This document shows positions 24,820 through 37,104 of a stretch of 64,000 nucleotides of DNA, piece after piece. The stretch covers positions 186,001-250,000 of the forward strand of contig NZ_JACIIV010000001.1 in the NCBI RefSeq assembly GCF_014205635.1, written 5' to 3'. This DNA comes from Polymorphobacter multimanifer. Its GTDB lineage: Bacteria; Pseudomonadota; Alphaproteobacteria; Sphingomonadales; Sphingomonadaceae. The translations under genes were made by a program, and so were the position numbers. Each line of letters opens with the position of its first letter. Within the stretch, counting starts at the first letter, position 1. The notes beneath the pieces were generated by a model. The model was not told where the DNA came from. It saw nothing but the letters and a program-made list of their open reading frames with translations, and ran no database searches.

Positions 24820-26153
24820 GCCATCGACACGAACCGCGCATGGTCGGCATCCGAAAGCCGCACCTTGAGCGTCGTCACCTCGTCGTCATCAGTGCGGCCC
24901 ACAACCTCGCCGTGCTCGTGCAGCCACGCCAGCCGCCGCCCATCGCCATGCGAAAGCCGGATCACCTGCACCCGGCTGCCGGCGCGCAGCAGCACGGCGA
25001 TCTGCTCGCGGAGCTGATCCACCCCCTGCCCCGTCAGCGCCGAAACCGCCACCGCATCATCGCCGATCCGCGCGGTCACCGCCTCGGCTTCCTCAGGCTC
25101 CAGCGCGTCGATCTTGTTGAGCACCGTCAGCATCGGCCGGTCGGTGTCCATGCCGAGATCGGCGAGCACCTTCGCCACATCAGCCGCCTGCGCTTCCGAA
25201 TCCGGGTGCGAAATGTCGCGCACATGCACGATCAGATCGGCCTCGGTCACTTCTTCCAGCGTCGCACGGAACGCCGCCACCAGCTGCGTCGGCAGGTCGG
25301 ACACGAAACCCACCGTGTCCGACAGCACAACCTTGTCATAGCCGGGAAGCCGGATCGACCGCATCGTCGGATCGAGCGTCGCGAACAGCAGATCCTCCGC
25401 GGTCACGTCGGCACCGGTCATCCGATTGAAAAGCGTGGATTTTCCGGCATTGGTGTAGCCCACCAGCGCCACCACCGGCCAGGGCGCCTTCTGCCGCTGG
25501 CGCCGGTGCAGCCCGCGCGTGCGGCGCACATCCTCCAGCTCGTCCTTCAGCCGCACGATGCGGTCCTTGATCAGCCGCCGATCCATCTCGATCTGGCTTT
25601 CACCAGGGCCGCCCATGAAGCCGAAGCCGCCGCGCTGCCGCTCGAGGTGGGTCCAGCTTCGCACCAGCCGGCTCGCCTGATACTGGAGATGCGCCAGCTC
25701 GACCTGCAGCGTGCCTTCGCGCGTCGACGCCCGCTCGCCGAAAATCTCGAGGATCAGCCCGGTGCGGTCGATCACCTTGGCCTTCAGATCCTTCTCGAGG
25801 TTTCGCTGCTGGATAGGCGACACGACGCCGTCGATCACCACCAGCTCGGCATCATGCGCCGCCGCCGCCGCCGCCAGCCGCTCGATCTGGCCCTTGCCGA
25901 ACAAATGGCTGGCGCTGGCACTCCGCAGCCGCACGATCTCGCTGTGCACGACCTCGAGGGCAATCGCCCTGGCCAGCCCGCACGCCTCCGCCAGTCGCGC
26001 CTCGGGCGCCCGCAGTACGATCTTTCCGCGCTCCTCGCGCAGCGGCAGCACCACAAGTGCGGGCGCGCCGAGCCTTATCCCGCGATGCTCGTCGAACGCA
26101 TGGGCAGGCGGGCCACCGGCCCCCTCGCCGTCAACACCCTCGTTACGCGTCAA
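24816..26153 (-). CDS. hflX: Ribosome-associated GTPase HflX
   Basis: A 445-residue GTPase that splits stalled ribosomes. The N-terminal HflX domain includes GKGQIERL and [15 protein letters not shown], then [20 protein letters not shown] and the glycine-rich [19 protein letters not shown]. The G domain has GYTNAGKST (G1), [10 protein letters not shown] (G3) and LNKID (G4). The TTG at 26153 overlaps the hfq stop, consistent with the usual hfq-hflX operon. Identity is secure; the exact start is less so. Confidence 0.95.
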   Translation of the reverse strand: MTRNEGVDGEGAGGPPAHAFDEHRGIRLGAPALVVLPLREERGKIVLRAPEARLAEACGLARAIALEVVHSEIVRLRSASASHLFGKGQIERLAAAAAAHDAELVVIDGVVSPIQQRNLEKDLKAKVIDRTGLILEIFGERASTREGTLQVELAHLQYQASRLVRSWTHLERQRGGFGFMGGPGESQIEMDRRLIKDRIVRLKDELEDVRRTRGLHRRQRQKAPWPVVALVGYTNAGKSTLFNRMTGADVTAEDLLFATLDPTMRSIRLPGYDKVVLSDTVGFVSDLPTQLVAAFRATLEEVTEADLIVHVRDISHPDSEAQAADVAKVLADLGMDTDRPMLTVLNKIDALEPEEAEAVTARIGDDAVAVSALTGQGVDQLREQIAVLLRAGSRVQVIRLSHGDGRRLAWLHEHGEVVGRTDDDEVTTLKVRLSDADHARFVSMA

Positions 26154-26401
26154 TCTTCGTCACCCTCATCCTTGTCACCTTCGAACAGCGACAGCGGCGC
26201 TGCCGGCATCACGGTCGAAATCGCGTGCTTGTAGACAAGCTGCGAATGGCCATCCCGACGCAACAGTACCGAAAAATTGTCGAACCATGTGATCACGCCC
26301 TGCAGCTTGACCCCATTGATCAGAAACATCGTCACCGGCGTCTTGGTCTTCCGCACGGCATTCAGGAACACATCCTGCAAGTTGTTGGCCCTGTCACCCA
26401 T
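26150..26401 (-). CDS. hfq: RNA chaperone Hfq
   Basis: An 83-residue Sm-like protein forming a hexamer that pairs sRNAs with mRNAs. Sm1 is [25 protein letters not shown] in shortened form, and Sm2 is [10 protein letters not shown]. The C-terminal tail is short and acidic ([10 protein letters not shown]), as in alphaproteobacteria. It lies between ntrX and hflX; its own promoter probably lies at 26492-26519. Confidence 0.97.
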   Translation of the reverse strand: MGDRANNLQDVFLNAVRKTKTPVTMFLINGVKLQGVITWFDNFSVLLRRDGHSQLVYKHAISTVMPAAPLSLFEGDKDEGDED

Positions 26402-26491
26402 GATAGCTGGCGCCCATGATCTTGCTCTTTCTCTTGGCGGGTTGCGACCCCCGCGATCTTGGCGTCTCCGGACACCCGGTTCCGCTTCTAG

Positions 26492-26519
26492 AGGATAGTG
26501 CGCCCGTACGGAATCTCAA
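26492..26519 (-). promoter_or_regulatory. Probable promoter of hfq-hflX
   Basis: Minus-strand TTGAGA (26519-26514), a 16-base gap and TATCCT (26497-26492), matching sigma70 consensus at 5/6 and 4/6. Transcription would begin near 26485, giving an hfq leader of about 84 bases. It sits in the 133-base gap after ntrX. Confidence 0.45.
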
Positions 26520-26534
26520 TGGTCGCCCGCAAAA

Positions 26535-27935
26535 TTAAGGCGTCTCGCCGTCGCCGTCTTCGGCCGGCTCGTCACTCAGGCCGAGCGCCTTCAGCTTGCG
26601 GTGCAGTGCCGAGCGTTCCATCCCGATGAACGCCGCCGTGCGCGAGATATTGCCTGAAAACCGCCGGATCTGCGCCCGCAGATATTCGCGCTCGAAGGCC
26701 TCGCGCGCCTCGCGCAGCGGCGTGCCCATGATCGAGCGCACCGCCTGCCCCGGCACCAGCCGCGCCGGCTCCGCTGTGATCTCGGGCGGCAGCATGTCGA
26801 TGCCGATCGTGCCGATCTGCTCTGCCGGCGCCAGGATAATCGTCCGCTCGACCACATTGCGCAGCTGCCGCACATTGCCCGGCCAGTCATAGGTCTGCAG
26901 TGCCGCCATCGCATCCTCGGTGAGCGCTGGCGTGCTCACCCGCCGCTCGGCCGCATAGCGCGCGAGGAAATAGGTGACGAGTGCAGCCACATCCTCGCGG
27001 CGCTCGGTGAGCGGCGGCATCTTCACCGGCACCACATTCAGCCGATAATAAAGGTCCTCGCGAAAGCGCCCGGCGGAAATCTCGGCTGTCAGGTCACGCG
27101 AGGTGGCGCTGATCACCCGCACATCCACCTTCACCCAGCGCGCCCCGCCAACGCGCTGGAAAATCTGCTCGGTCAGCACGCGAAGGATCTTGGCCTGCGT
27201 CGGCATCGGCATGTCGGCAACATCATCAAGAAACAGCGTACCGCCATGCGCCTGTTCGAGGAGCCCGGCGCGCACCAGATGCCCACCCTCCTCGGCGCCG
27301 AACAGCGCTTCCTCGACGAGCTCGGGTGTCATCCGCGCCGCACTCACCACCACGAACGGCGCACGCTCGCGCGGCGACCATTGGTGGAGCAGCCGCGCCG
27401 CCACCTCCTTGCCCGATCCGGCCGGCCCGGTGATCAGCACGCGCGAGCCGGTCGCGGCCACGCGCTTCAGCGTGGCGCGCACGGTGTTGATCTGCGCGCT
27501 GGTGCCGGTCAGCTCATTGTCATAGCCCACCCGCTCGCGCAGCGATTCATTCTCGCGCTTCAGCCGCTCGGTCTCGGTCGCGCGCCCCACCACCAGCAGC
27601 AGCTGCTCGGCCTGGAACGGCTTCTCGATGAAGTCATAGGCGCCGCGCTTGATGGCGGCGACCGCGGTCTCGATATTGCCATGGCCCGAGATCACCACCA
27701 CCGGAAGTGCTGGATCGCGCCGCTTGATCTCGTCGAGCAGCTCGATTCCGTCGAGCCGCGATCCCTGCAGCCACACATCGAGCACCACCAGGCTCGGCCG
27801 CCGCTCGGCAAGCGCAGCCAGCGCGCCATCGCCGTCGCCGGCACTGCGCGTGGCATAGCCTTCATCTTCGAGAACACCGGCGATCATCTCGCGGATATCG
27901 GCTTCATCGTCGATGATCAGAATATCAAGCGCCAT
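26535..27935 (-). CDS. ntrX: Response regulator NtrX
   Basis: A 466-residue AAA+ regulator paired with NtrY. The receiver has DDEADIRE and the phosphoacceptor D53 in LVVLDVWLQ; the AAA+ domain has GPAGSGKE and TLFLDDVADMP; the C-terminal Fis-type HTH ends in ALHRKLKALGL. The GAFTGA sigma54-contact loop is replaced by GAEEGGHLVRAG, as in other alphaproteobacterial NtrX, so it probably does not activate sigma54. I prefer the ATG at 27935 because AGGA lies 6 bases upstream; ATG 27941 lies right next to that site. Confidence 0.93.
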   Translation of the reverse strand: MALDILIIDDEADIREMIAGVLEDEGYATRSAGDGDGALAALAERRPSLVVLDVWLQGSRLDGIELLDEIKRRDPALPVVVISGHGNIETAVAAIKRGAYDFIEKPFQAEQLLLVVGRATETERLKRENESLRERVGYDNELTGTSAQINTVRATLKRVAATGSRVLITGPAGSGKEVAARLLHQWSPRERAPFVVVSAARMTPELVEEALFGAEEGGHLVRAGLLEQAHGGTLFLDDVADMPMPTQAKILRVLTEQIFQRVGGARWVKVDVRVISATSRDLTAEISAGRFREDLYYRLNVVPVKMPPLTERREDVAALVTYFLARYAAERRVSTPALTEDAMAALQTYDWPGNVRQLRNVVERTIILAPAEQIGTIGIDMLPPEITAEPARLVPGQAVRSIMGTPLREAREAFEREYLRAQIRRFSGNISRTAAFIGMERSALHRKLKALGLSDEPAEDGDGETP

Positions 27936-27974
27936 AGCCATCCTTTGCCGGTGTCGATTGCCGGGTCATGCCCA

Positions 27975-30248
27975 TCATTCCGCTGCCGCCCGCACCGGCA
28001 TGCCGGCCTCGGCGACCGCCCGCGGCAGCCGCACCCGCACCGTCGCACCGCCACCGGGCGCATCGTCGAGGTCGAGCGAGCCGCCATGGTCCTCGATGAT
28101 CTTCTTTACGATCGCCAGCCCGAGCCCGGTGCCGCGCGCGCGCGTCGTCACATAGGGCTCGGTCAGCTGATCGCGCCGCTCGGCCGGCAGGCCCACGCCA
28201 TTGTCGGTCACCGCAATCGTCAACTCGGTCGGCGTGTCGGCAATCGCGAGCGTGATCCGCCCCGGCGGCCCGTCGATCCCCGCCGCCTCGTCGCGTTCGA
28301 GCCGCGCCGTCACCGCTTCGCCGGCATTCTTGATGAGGTTGGTGAACATCCGCGCCATCTGCTGACGGTCGGCCATGATCGGCTCGGCCGGCTCGGCCTC
28401 CACGCCGAGCTCGATCGCCGGAAATGCTACCTGCTGCAGCATCACCGCATCGAGCACCACCGGCTCGATGCTCTCCAGAGCAAACACCGGTCGCGGCAGC
28501 CGCGCAAAGTCCGAAAATTCATTCACCATCCGGTGCAGGTCGCCCACCTGCCGCACGATCATGCCGGTCAGCGCACCAAAGGTCTCGCGGTCCTCCACGA
28601 TCTGCCGGCCGAACTTGCGCTGCAGCCGTTCGGCGGCAAGCTGGATCGGCGTCAGCGGGTTCTTGATCTCATGCGCAATCCGCCGCGCCACATCGGCCCA
28701 GGCTGCCCGGCGCTGGTCGGCAAGCTGCGCCGAAATATCGTCGAAGGTCAGCACCAGCCCGGATGAAGCAACCCCATCGGCGGCAATCCGCACCGAGAGC
28801 GTCTGCGTGTCGGTCCCGCGCGCAATCTTGATCTGCCCCGAAGTCTGCCCCGTTTCGCGCGCCGCATCGAGCCACGCCGCCAGCTCGGGCACCAGCGCCG
28901 CCAGCCGCTGGCCCGACATCGTCTCCGCCGGCACTTCGAGCAGCGATGCCGCCGAGCGGTTGGCGGTGCGCACCACACCGGCAGCGTCGATCGACAGCAC
29001 CCCGGCAGAGACGCCGGTCAGCACCGCCTCGGTGAACAGCCGTCGCTCGTTCAGCTGCAAATTGGCGCCAAGCAGCGCCGCCTGCTGAGTCTTGAGCTGG
29101 CCGGTCATCCGGTTGAAGGCACGCGCCAGCGTCGAAATCTCGTCGCCGGCACGGCCCGGCGGCACTCGCGCATCAAGGTCCCCTGCCCCGACCCGCTCTG
29201 CCGCCAGCGCCAGCCGCGCGATCGGCGTCACCAGCCGGTTGGCAAGCCACAGCGCAAACCACATCGCCACCGCCAGCGTCAGTACCGACACGGCGATCAG
29301 CACCAGGTTGAAGCGAAGCTGCATCACCCGCGACCGCTCGATCAGGTTGCGATAGTCGAACAGCGCCCCCGCCGCCCGGTCGGCACGCGCCAGCACCGAC
29401 GGGTCGACCTTGCGCGATACATAGACATAGGTGTCGGCAACCCCGGTCAGCGCCACCAGCGCCTCGATCCGGTCGCCGCCGCGCGCCACCAGCGTCACCG
29501 CCTGCCCCGCCGGCCCGGTGGGTGCCGGCATCCGCTCAACCCGCGTCACCAGCGCCTCGCCGGTGAGGCCATTGAGCGCGATCGGCATCAGCTTGTCAGC
29601 CCGGCGACTGAAAACAGCCGCTTCCGACAGGTTTCTCGCCGAAACCTGAAACTGCAGCGCCTGGCCGAACAACGGTGTGCCAAGCCCGAAATCGCGCGCA
29701 TAATTCGCCACATCGCTGCTCATCGGAACGATGTCATCCGCAACGCGCTGCCGGTTCTCCTCGATATAGGCCTGCGCCACCTGGTTCGAGCCTTCGAGAA
29801 TCGTCTTCACCCGGTCGGAAAACCAGAACTGCACCCCGAACTGGAACAGCAGCGACGCGAAGATCACCACCAGCACCGTCGGCACCGCGGCAATGCCGGC
29901 GAACAGCGCCACCAGCCGCACATGCAATTGCGCGCCGGCCAGCCCCTTGCGGCGGTTGGCGAGCAGCAGCGCCACCCGCCGTGCCAGCAGCACCACCAGC
30001 ACCATCAGCGGCAGCAGATTGGCCACCACCAGCAGCGTCACCAGCGGCGGCGAGGCGCCGTTGGCCGGCAGCCCCCTGCCTGTCAGCCAGGCATAGCTCG
30101 ACCAGCCGATCACCATCGTCAGGGTGAGCGACAGCAGTTCGAGCCTCGGGTAGAAATCCGCGCGGCCGAGCAGCCGCTGCACGCTGCGCCGCTGCTGCCA
30201 CCAGCGACGCGCCTGCCGCCTGTCCCTCCTTGCCTGTTCGTCGCTCAT
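27975..30248 (-). CDS. ntrY: Membrane sensor histidine kinase NtrY
   Basis: A 757-residue sensor. About three N-terminal membrane helices (from LELLSLTLTMVIGW to LFAGIAAVPTVLVVIF) precede a periplasmic region and another helix (VLIAVSVLTLAVAMWFA), then HAMP, PAS, the H box AHEIKNPLTPIQ and a HATPase ending GTGLGLAIVKKI. It phosphorylates NtrX and senses nitrogen or redox/envelope cues in related species. The ATG at 30248 was selected although the frame is open to 30437. It lies 39 bases before ntrX. Confidence 0.94.
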   Translation of the reverse strand: MSDEQARRDRRQARRWWQQRRSVQRLLGRADFYPRLELLSLTLTMVIGWSSYAWLTGRGLPANGASPPLVTLLVVANLLPLMVLVVLLARRVALLLANRRKGLAGAQLHVRLVALFAGIAAVPTVLVVIFASLLFQFGVQFWFSDRVKTILEGSNQVAQAYIEENRQRVADDIVPMSSDVANYARDFGLGTPLFGQALQFQVSARNLSEAAVFSRRADKLMPIALNGLTGEALVTRVERMPAPTGPAGQAVTLVARGGDRIEALVALTGVADTYVYVSRKVDPSVLARADRAAGALFDYRNLIERSRVMQLRFNLVLIAVSVLTLAVAMWFALWLANRLVTPIARLALAAERVGAGDLDARVPPGRAGDEISTLARAFNRMTGQLKTQQAALLGANLQLNERRLFTEAVLTGVSAGVLSIDAAGVVRTANRSAASLLEVPAETMSGQRLAALVPELAAWLDAARETGQTSGQIKIARGTDTQTLSVRIAADGVASSGLVLTFDDISAQLADQRRAAWADVARRIAHEIKNPLTPIQLAAERLQRKFGRQIVEDRETFGALTGMIVRQVGDLHRMVNEFSDFARLPRPVFALESIEPVVLDAVMLQQVAFPAIELGVEAEPAEPIMADRQQMARMFTNLIKNAGEAVTARLERDEAAGIDGPPGRITLAIADTPTELTIAVTDNGVGLPAERRDQLTEPYVTTRARGTGLGLAIVKKIIEDHGGSLDLDDAPGGGATVRVRLPRAVAEAGMPVRAAAE

Positions 30249-30313
30249 CAAGTCACAACCTAGTCGATGATCGTGGCAAAAGGAACACAGTCGTTGCGCG
30301 GCTGCGACAGCAG

Positions 30314-31749
<1,436 letters not shown>

Positions 31750-31753
<4 letters not shown>

Positions 31754-32865
31754 GGATTGCCCTCGCTGCCGGTTTCTGTCGCCACCGGCAGCATCACCCG
31801 GAACACCGTCTGCTCGGGGTCACCGCTGCGCTCATATTCGATCACGCCGCCATGGTCGGCAACGATCTTCGCCACCAGCGCCAGCCCCAGCCCCGATCCC
31901 CCGGCCTTGGAGGTCACAAACGGCTCGAAGACATGGTCGGCCAGCGACGGCAACAGCCCCGGGCCGTTGTCGATGATCCGCACCTCGAGCGGCAACTGCA
32001 CCGCCGGACCACCCTCTGCCGGCATTACCCGCAGCCCGGGCCGATACGCAGTGGTGATCCCCAGCTGGCCATTCTTGCCAACGGCTTCGGCCCCATTCTT
32101 CAAAAGATTGATGAACACCTGAACCAGGGCATCGCGGTTGGCCGAGACCATCGGAAGCGACGGGTCATAGCGCTCCTGGATCGGCAGGCCTTGCGCAAAT
32201 CCCTGTTCCGCCACCCGCCGCACATGGCCCAGAAGCTCATGGATGTTGAGCGGCCGCAACTTGAGCGGCCGCGTGTCGGTGAAGCTCTCCATCCGATCGA
32301 CCAGCTTGGCAATCCGGTCGACCTCGGTCACGATCAGGTCGGTCAGCTCGCGCCGGTCGGCGGCATCGGTGCCGGCGTCCGCCAGCAGCTGCGCCGCTCC
32401 CTTGATCCCCGACAGCGGATTCTTGATTTCATGCGCCAGCATCTGCGCCACGCCTTCCGCCGAGCGCGCCGCCCCCTTCTGTTGCACCTGGCGATCGACC
32501 ATCAGCGCCACGCTGCGCGTCTGGAAGGCGATGCTCAGCCAGTCGTCGAACCCCGTCACCGGGCTTATCAGCACATCGGCGCGCAGCGGCCGGCTGTTGA
32601 CCGGGTTCAGCAGCACATCATAGGCCGCAAACCCGCTGTCATCGCGCCGCGCGCGCGAGACCAGCGCCGGCACCGTCTGGTCGCGGCCGAACGCCGCCTC
32701 CCAGCCACGCTCGGCAAGCGCCGGACCGCTGGTGTTGAGCAGCGATTCCGCCGCGGTATTGGTGAGAGCAATCACCCCGCCCGGGCTGATGATGATCACC
32801 GGGACCGCCAGCCCGACAAGCAGATCCGCCGGAATTGCAGCCATCGGCACCACCCGGCCGGGCAT
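31750..32865 (-). CDS. ntrB: Nitrogen regulation sensor kinase NtrB
   Basis: Cytosolic 371-residue kinase/phosphatase acting on NtrC and usually controlled by PII. The N-terminal PAS domain (VGLAVPVIIISPGGVIALTN in part) is followed by the H box MLAHEIKNPLSGIKGAAQL and a HATPase with NLLKNGAEAV, DNGPGL and GGSGLGLALV. The ATG at 32865 shares one base with the dusB stop (TGATG), so dusB, ntrB and ntrC form one translationally coupled unit. Confidence 0.95.
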
Positions 32866-33863
32866 CAAGCGGCCATCAGTTCAAGCCGCACGCGTTCCTC
32901 GTAAAATCGATCGACCATCGAAACCACGTCAACCGGATCGTTCAACTGGTTGACGGCATGGCGGAAAACAGCACTGTCGAACAACCCCTTTGTATACCAG
33001 CCAAGGTGCTTGCGCGCCACGCCCACCCCGACCTGCGGGCCGTAAAGGTCCATCATCATAGCATAATGCTCGCGCACCACGCCGTGCTGCACTGCCAGCG
33101 GCGGATCAGCCGGGACCGGCCGCCCGGTGAGCGCCGCCATCACCTGCCCGATCAGCCAGGGCCGGCCATAGGCGCCGCGCCCGATCATCACGCCATCCGC
33201 CCCCGATTGCGCCAGTGCCGCCTCGGCATCGGCCACCGAGCAGATGTCGCCATTGACGATCACCGGCAGCCGCACCGCATCCTTGACCTTGCGCACGAAA
33301 CCCCAGTCGGCCGACCCCGTGTAGAGCTGGCAGCGCGTGCGCCCATGCACGGTGATCAGCTTCACCCCCAAATCCTCGGCAATCCGCGCCAGCTCGGGCG
33401 CGTTGAGGCTCTGATGGTCCCATCCCATCCGCATCTTGAGCGTGACAGGCACCTTCACCGCCTTCACCGTCGCCTCGATGAGCGCCGCCGCCAGCGGCAG
33501 GTCGCGCATCAGGCTCGATCCGGCATGGCCGTTGACAACCTTCTTCACCGGGCAGCCCATGTTGATGTCGATGATCGCCGCCCCGCGGCCCTCGTTGAGC
33601 TTGGCAGCCTCGGCCATCCGCCCCGGCTCGCAGCCGGCAAGCTGCATGCTCACCGGCTCCTCGCGCTGGTCCCAGGCGGCCTTCTGCAGGCTCTGCCGCG
33701 TCTCGCGGATCATCGCCTCGCTGGCAATCATCTCGGTCACCGTCAGCCCGGCGCCGAAGCGCTTCACCAGCACCCGGAACGGCATGTCGGTCACGCCGGT
33801 CATCGGCGCCAGGATCACCGGCACGTCGATCGTCACCGGTCCAATGGAAACAGGCTTGAGCAT
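32865..33863 (-). CDS. dusB: tRNA-dihydrouridine synthase
   Basis: A 332-residue flavoenzyme that reduces uridines in the tRNA D-loop. It shows the FMN barrel features [22 protein letters not shown], the active-site Cys in [34 protein letters not shown] and NGDI with [10 protein letters not shown]. The open frame runs much further upstream, but [10 protein letters not shown] from ATG 33863 is the family N-terminus. The dusB-ntrBC linkage is classical. Confidence 0.95.
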   Translation of the reverse strand: MLKPVSIGPVTIDVPVILAPMTGVTDMPFRVLVKRFGAGLTVTEMIASEAMIRETRQSLQKAAWDQREEPVSMQLAGCEPGRMAEAAKLNEGRGAAIIDINMGCPVKKVVNGHAGSSLMRDLPLAAALIEATVKAVKVPVTLKMRMGWDHQSLNAPELARIAEDLGVKLITVHGRTRCQLYTGSADWGFVRKVKDAVRLPVIVNGDICSVADAEAALAQSGADGVMIGRGAYGRPWLIGQVMAALTGRPVPADPPLAVQHGVVREHYAMMMDLYGPQVGVGVARKHLGWYTKGLFDSAVFRHAVNQLNDPVDVVSMVDRFYEERVRLELMAA

Positions 33864-33941
33864 CACCCGCGCCTGCCTGATTTTTAGGCAGAACGCAAGT
33901 TGGGCTTCCCCCCTCACCGTGCAGGCCGTAGAGCATCCACG

Positions 33942-35093
33942 ATGCGCGCCACCGCCCTCATCGTCGCTGCCGGCAAGGGCATCCGCGCCGGCGGTGCATC
34001 GCCGAAGCAATACCAGCTCGTCGCCGGCGTGCCGCTGCTCCGCCACGCCATCGAGCATCTGCGCCCCCACCAAGCCATCACCTCGGTCCAGGTCATCATC
34101 AACCCCGATGACCGCGCGCACTATGATGCCGCCACGCAGGGGCTTGATCTGCCGCCCCCCATCGCCGGCGGCGCCACCCGCCAGGCGAGTGCCCGCGCCG
34201 GCCTCGAAGCCCTGGCCGCCGACCCGCCCGATCTCGTGCTCGTCCATGATGCCGCCCGCGCCTTCGTGCCCTGCACGCTCCTCGATGCGCTGTTCACCGC
34301 CCTTGAAGACCCCGCCAACCACGGCGCCGTCCCGGCCCTGCCCGTCATCGACAGCCTGCGCCGCGGCCATGGCCATTTCACCGCCAGCGTCGATCGCGAC
34401 TCCCTGTGGCGCGTCCAGACCCCGCAGGCCTTCCGTTTCGTCCCGCTGCTCGCCGCCCACCGCGCCGCCCCCGAAGGTGCGACCGACGAGCTCGGCATAG
34501 CCCTCGCCGCCGGGCTTCGCGTCGCCATCACCCCCGGCGACGAACGCGCCTTCAAGATCACCGACCCACAGGATTTCGCCCGAGCCCAGATGATGCAAGT
34601 CTCCACCAGCTCCATCCCCCGCACCGCGTCCGGCTTCGATGTCCACGCCTTTGGTCCTGGCGACCATGTCTGGCTGGCCGGTGTCCGCATCCCCCACAGC
34701 CATGGCCTCATCGGCCACAGCGATGCCGATGCCGGCCTCCACGCGCTCACCGATGCGCTCCTCGGCACGATTGCGGCGGGAGACATCGGCGATCATTTCC
34801 CCCCCTCCGATCCGCAATGGAAGGGTGCAGCCTCCGACCGCTTTCTCGCCCATGCCGCCAGCCTCGTCCGCGCACGCGGCGGCACCATCGATTTCGTCGA
34901 TCTCACCCTCATCTGCGAGCGCCCAAAAATCGGCCCGCACCGCGCCGCGATGCAGGCCCGTGTCGCCGCAATCCTCAAGATCGATCCCGGTCAGGTCAGC
35001 ATCAAGGCCACCACGACCGAGCTGCTCGGCTTCACTGGCCGCTCGGAGGGCATAGCAGCGCAGGCCATGGCCAGCGTGCGGCTGCCGGCGTAG
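33942..35093 (+). CDS. ispDF: Bifunctional IspD/IspF (MEP isoprenoid pathway)
   Basis: A 383-residue fusion. Residues about 1-220 are MEP cytidylyltransferase ([37 protein letters not shown]), and about 228-383 are MECDP synthase ([59 protein letters not shown]). The fusion is common in alphaproteobacteria, often next to dusB/ntrBC. It is divergent from dusB with a 78-base gap. ATG 33942 is preferred over the frame opening at 33900. Confidence 0.96.
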   Translation: MRATALIVAAGKGIRAGGASPKQYQLVAGVPLLRHAIEHLRPHQAITSVQVIINPDDRAHYDAATQGLDLPPPIAGGATRQASARAGLEALAADPPDLVLVHDAARAFVPCTLLDALFTALEDPANHGAVPALPVIDSLRRGHGHFTASVDRDSLWRVQTPQAFRFVPLLAAHRAAPEGATDELGIALAAGLRVAITPGDERAFKITDPQDFARAQMMQVSTSSIPRTASGFDVHAFGPGDHVWLAGVRIPHSHGLIGHSDADAGLHALTDALLGTIAAGDIGDHFPPSDPQWKGAASDRFLAHAASLVRARGGTIDFVDLTLICERPKIGPHRAAMQARVAAILKIDPGQVSIKATTTELLGFTGRSEGIAAQAMASVRLPA

Positions 35094-35103
35094 TACATTG
35101 GCC

Positions 35104-35607
35104 ATGGACCCCGAGCTTCTCGCCGCCGCCGCCCGCGTGCTCGATGCCAACCGCGCCGCCGGCCGCTGCATCGCGGTCGCCGAAAGCTGCACCGGCGGCC
35201 TCGTCGCCGCCGCCCTCACCGAAATCGCCGGCGCTTCGGACGTGTTCGAGCGCGGCTTCGTCACCTATTCCAACGCCGCCAAGCAGGAGTCGCTCGGCGT
35301 GGGGGAAGACATCATCGCCACCTTCGGCGCCGTCTCCATCGCCACCGCCTGGGCGATGGCACAGGGTGCCCTCGGACACAGCCAAGCCGATGTCGCAGTC
35401 GCCGTCACCGGAATCGCCGGCCCCGGCGGCGGCACCGCCAAGAAGCCGGTGGGCACGGTGGTGTTCGCCCGCGCCGAGCGCGGCGCCAATCCCGGCGAGA
35501 TGGTCGCCGATGTCAAGCAATTCGGCGATCTCGGCCGCAGCGAAATCCGCCGTCAGGCCGCACTCGTCGCGCTTGAGCTGCTGATGCCCGAGCCGGTCTT
35601 GCCGTAA
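35104..35607 (+). CDS. CinA C-terminal domain protein (nicotinamide-nucleotide amidohydrolase, PncC-type)
   Basis: A 167-residue stand-alone CinA C-terminal domain with the hallmark [16 protein letters not shown], the [16 protein letters not shown] strand and [20 protein letters not shown]. Members deamidate NMN in pyridine-nucleotide salvage. The ATG at 35104 follows ispDF by 10 bases, so the two are probably co-transcribed. Its 3' end overlaps the convergent RatA-like gene by 55 bases. Confidence 0.9.
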   Translation: MDPELLAAAARVLDANRAAGRCIAVAESCTGGLVAAALTEIAGASDVFERGFVTYSNAAKQESLGVGEDIIATFGAVSIATAWAMAQGALGHSQADVAVAVTGIAGPGGGTAKKPVGTVVFARAERGANPGEMVADVKQFGDLGRSEIRRQAALVALELLMPEPVLP

Positions 35608-36026
35608 AGCGCAAACGCCCGCGTCTCGAAGGCCCCCACCATCCGCCGCAGCGCCTCGCCGAAGAACATCCCCGCCAGCCGCTCGAACATGCGGTTCTGA
35701 AACTCGAAATCGACGAGGAAATCGATCTCGCACCCCCCCGCCACATCGCGGAAGGTCCAGTCGTTCTTGAGATACTTCAGCGGCCCCGAAATATACTCCA
35801 CCGAAATCCGGACGGGCCGCGCCAGCGTCACCCGGCTGGTGAAACGCTCGCGCACCATCTTGAACCCCACCACCATGTCGGCAGTCACCAGATCGTCTTC
35901 CTGGCTCTTCACCCGCAGCGCCTGCACCCAGGGCAAGAATTGCGGATAGCGCTCGATATCCGCCACCAGTTCGAACATCTGCGTGGCCGAGAACGGCAGA
36001 AACCGCGTTTCCGAATGGCGCGGCAT
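35553..36026 (-). CDS. COQ10/RatA-like START-domain protein
   Basis: A 157-residue SRPBCC fold protein: MPRHSETRFLPFSATQMFELVADIE in part, YPQFLPWVQALRV, WTFRDVAGGCEIDFLVDFEF and a C-terminal helix. Databases often label this family 'RatA toxin', but in alphaproteobacteria it more likely binds ubiquinone-like lipid as COQ10 does. It lies immediately after lipA on the same strand, with no gap. The last 18 residues are encoded in the overlap with the cinA-like gene and are low-complexity (serine/alanine), which suggests drift of the stop codon. Confidence 0.87.
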   Translation of the reverse strand: MPRHSETRFLPFSATQMFELVADIERYPQFLPWVQALRVKSQEDDLVTADMVVGFKMVRERFTSRVTLARPVRISVEYISGPLKYLKNDWTFRDVAGGCEIDFLVDFEFQNRMFERLAGMFFGEALRRMVGAFETRAFALYGKTGSGISSSSATSAA

Positions 36027-36974
36027 TTACCCGCGAGCCCCTGATCCGCCCGCTTCGGCATGGCGCTTCGCCTGCATCTCGGCAAAGTCCCGCCCGGCAT
36101 GGTAGCTCGACCGCGTCAGCGGCGACGCCGCCACCTGCAAGAAGCCCTTCGACCGCGCCACCGAGGCATAGGCCTGGAAGGTCTGCGGCGTCACGAATTC
36201 CATCACCTTGGCATGGCGCGGGGTTGGCTGCAAATACTGGCCCACCGTCAGGAAATCGACTCCGGCCGAGCGCATGTCATCCCACACCTGGTGCAATTCC
36301 TGCCCCGTCTCGCCCAGCCCCACCATCACGCCGGACTTGGTGAAGATGCGCGGGGAAAGCGCCTTTACCCGGTCGAGCAACCGCAGCGAATGATAATAGC
36401 GCGCCCCCGGCCGGATCGTCGGATAAAGCCGCGGCACCGTCTCCAGATTATGGTTGTAAACATCCGGCCCGGCCTCGACGATCATCTGCACCGCCCGCTC
36501 GGCCTTGTTGCGGAAATCGGGCGTGAGAATCTCGATCGTCGTCGCCGGTGCCGCCGCGCGGATTGCTTCGATCACCCGCACGAAATGCCCCGCCCCGCCA
36601 TCGGGCAGGTCATCGCGGTCCACCGAAGTGATGACGATATGCTCCAGCCCGAGCGCCACCGCGGCCTCGGCAAGATGCGCCGGCTCGCTCATGTCCACCG
36701 GCCCCGGCATCCCCGTCTTCACATTGCAGAAGGCGCAGGCCCGCGTGCAGGTCTCGCCCAGGATCATCACCGTCGCATGCTTCTGGCTCCAGCACTCGCC
36801 GATGTTGGGGCACGCCGCCTCCTCGCACACGGTGTTGAGCTTCAGCCGCCGCATCAGCGCCCGCGTCTCGCTGAACGCCAGGCTCGTCGGCGCCTTCACT
36901 CGCAACCAGTCGGGCTTTCGCGCCCGTGCCGGCGTGACAGGAGCCGGGTCGGAAAGATTCAGTATCTCGCTCAT
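36027..36974 (-). CDS. lipA: Lipoyl synthase
   Basis: Radical-SAM enzyme inserting two sulfurs into octanoyl-lipoyl domains, serving the pyruvate dehydrogenase E1-beta/E2 encoded nearby. The 315 residues carry the auxiliary cluster cysteines C50, C55 and C61 ([12 protein letters not shown]) and the radical-SAM CxxxCxxC at C76, C80 and C83. The ATG at 36974 ([10 protein letters not shown]) was chosen over the longer open frame to 37058. Divergent from the bicarbonate transporter. Confidence 0.97.
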   Translation of the reverse strand: MSEILNLSDPAPVTPARARKPDWLRVKAPTSLAFSETRALMRRLKLNTVCEEAACPNIGECWSQKHATVMILGETCTRACAFCNVKTGMPGPVDMSEPAHLAEAAVALGLEHIVITSVDRDDLPDGGAGHFVRVIEAIRAAAPATTIEILTPDFRNKAERAVQMIVEAGPDVYNHNLETVPRLYPTIRPGARYYHSLRLLDRVKALSPRIFTKSGVMVGLGETGQELHQVWDDMRSAGVDFLTVGQYLQPTPRHAKVMEFVTPQTFQAYASVARSKGFLQVAASPLTRSSYHAGRDFAEMQAKRHAEAGGSGARG

Positions 36975-37104
36975 CGCCTCCAGATAGACCCTTGGCACCG
37001 CCCTGCCAATGGCGCGCCGCCCGTCCGAATGCCGCAGATCAGCAATATCTTGTATCATTGCCGCTCGCCGATTATGACGCGCCAGCTTTCAAGGGGGCCT
37101 GCAA

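Noticed and set aside
24303-26234. 643-codon plus-strand open frame across mazG and antisense to hflX
   Set aside because: Low-complexity Arg/His-rich product; it overlaps two well supported genes.
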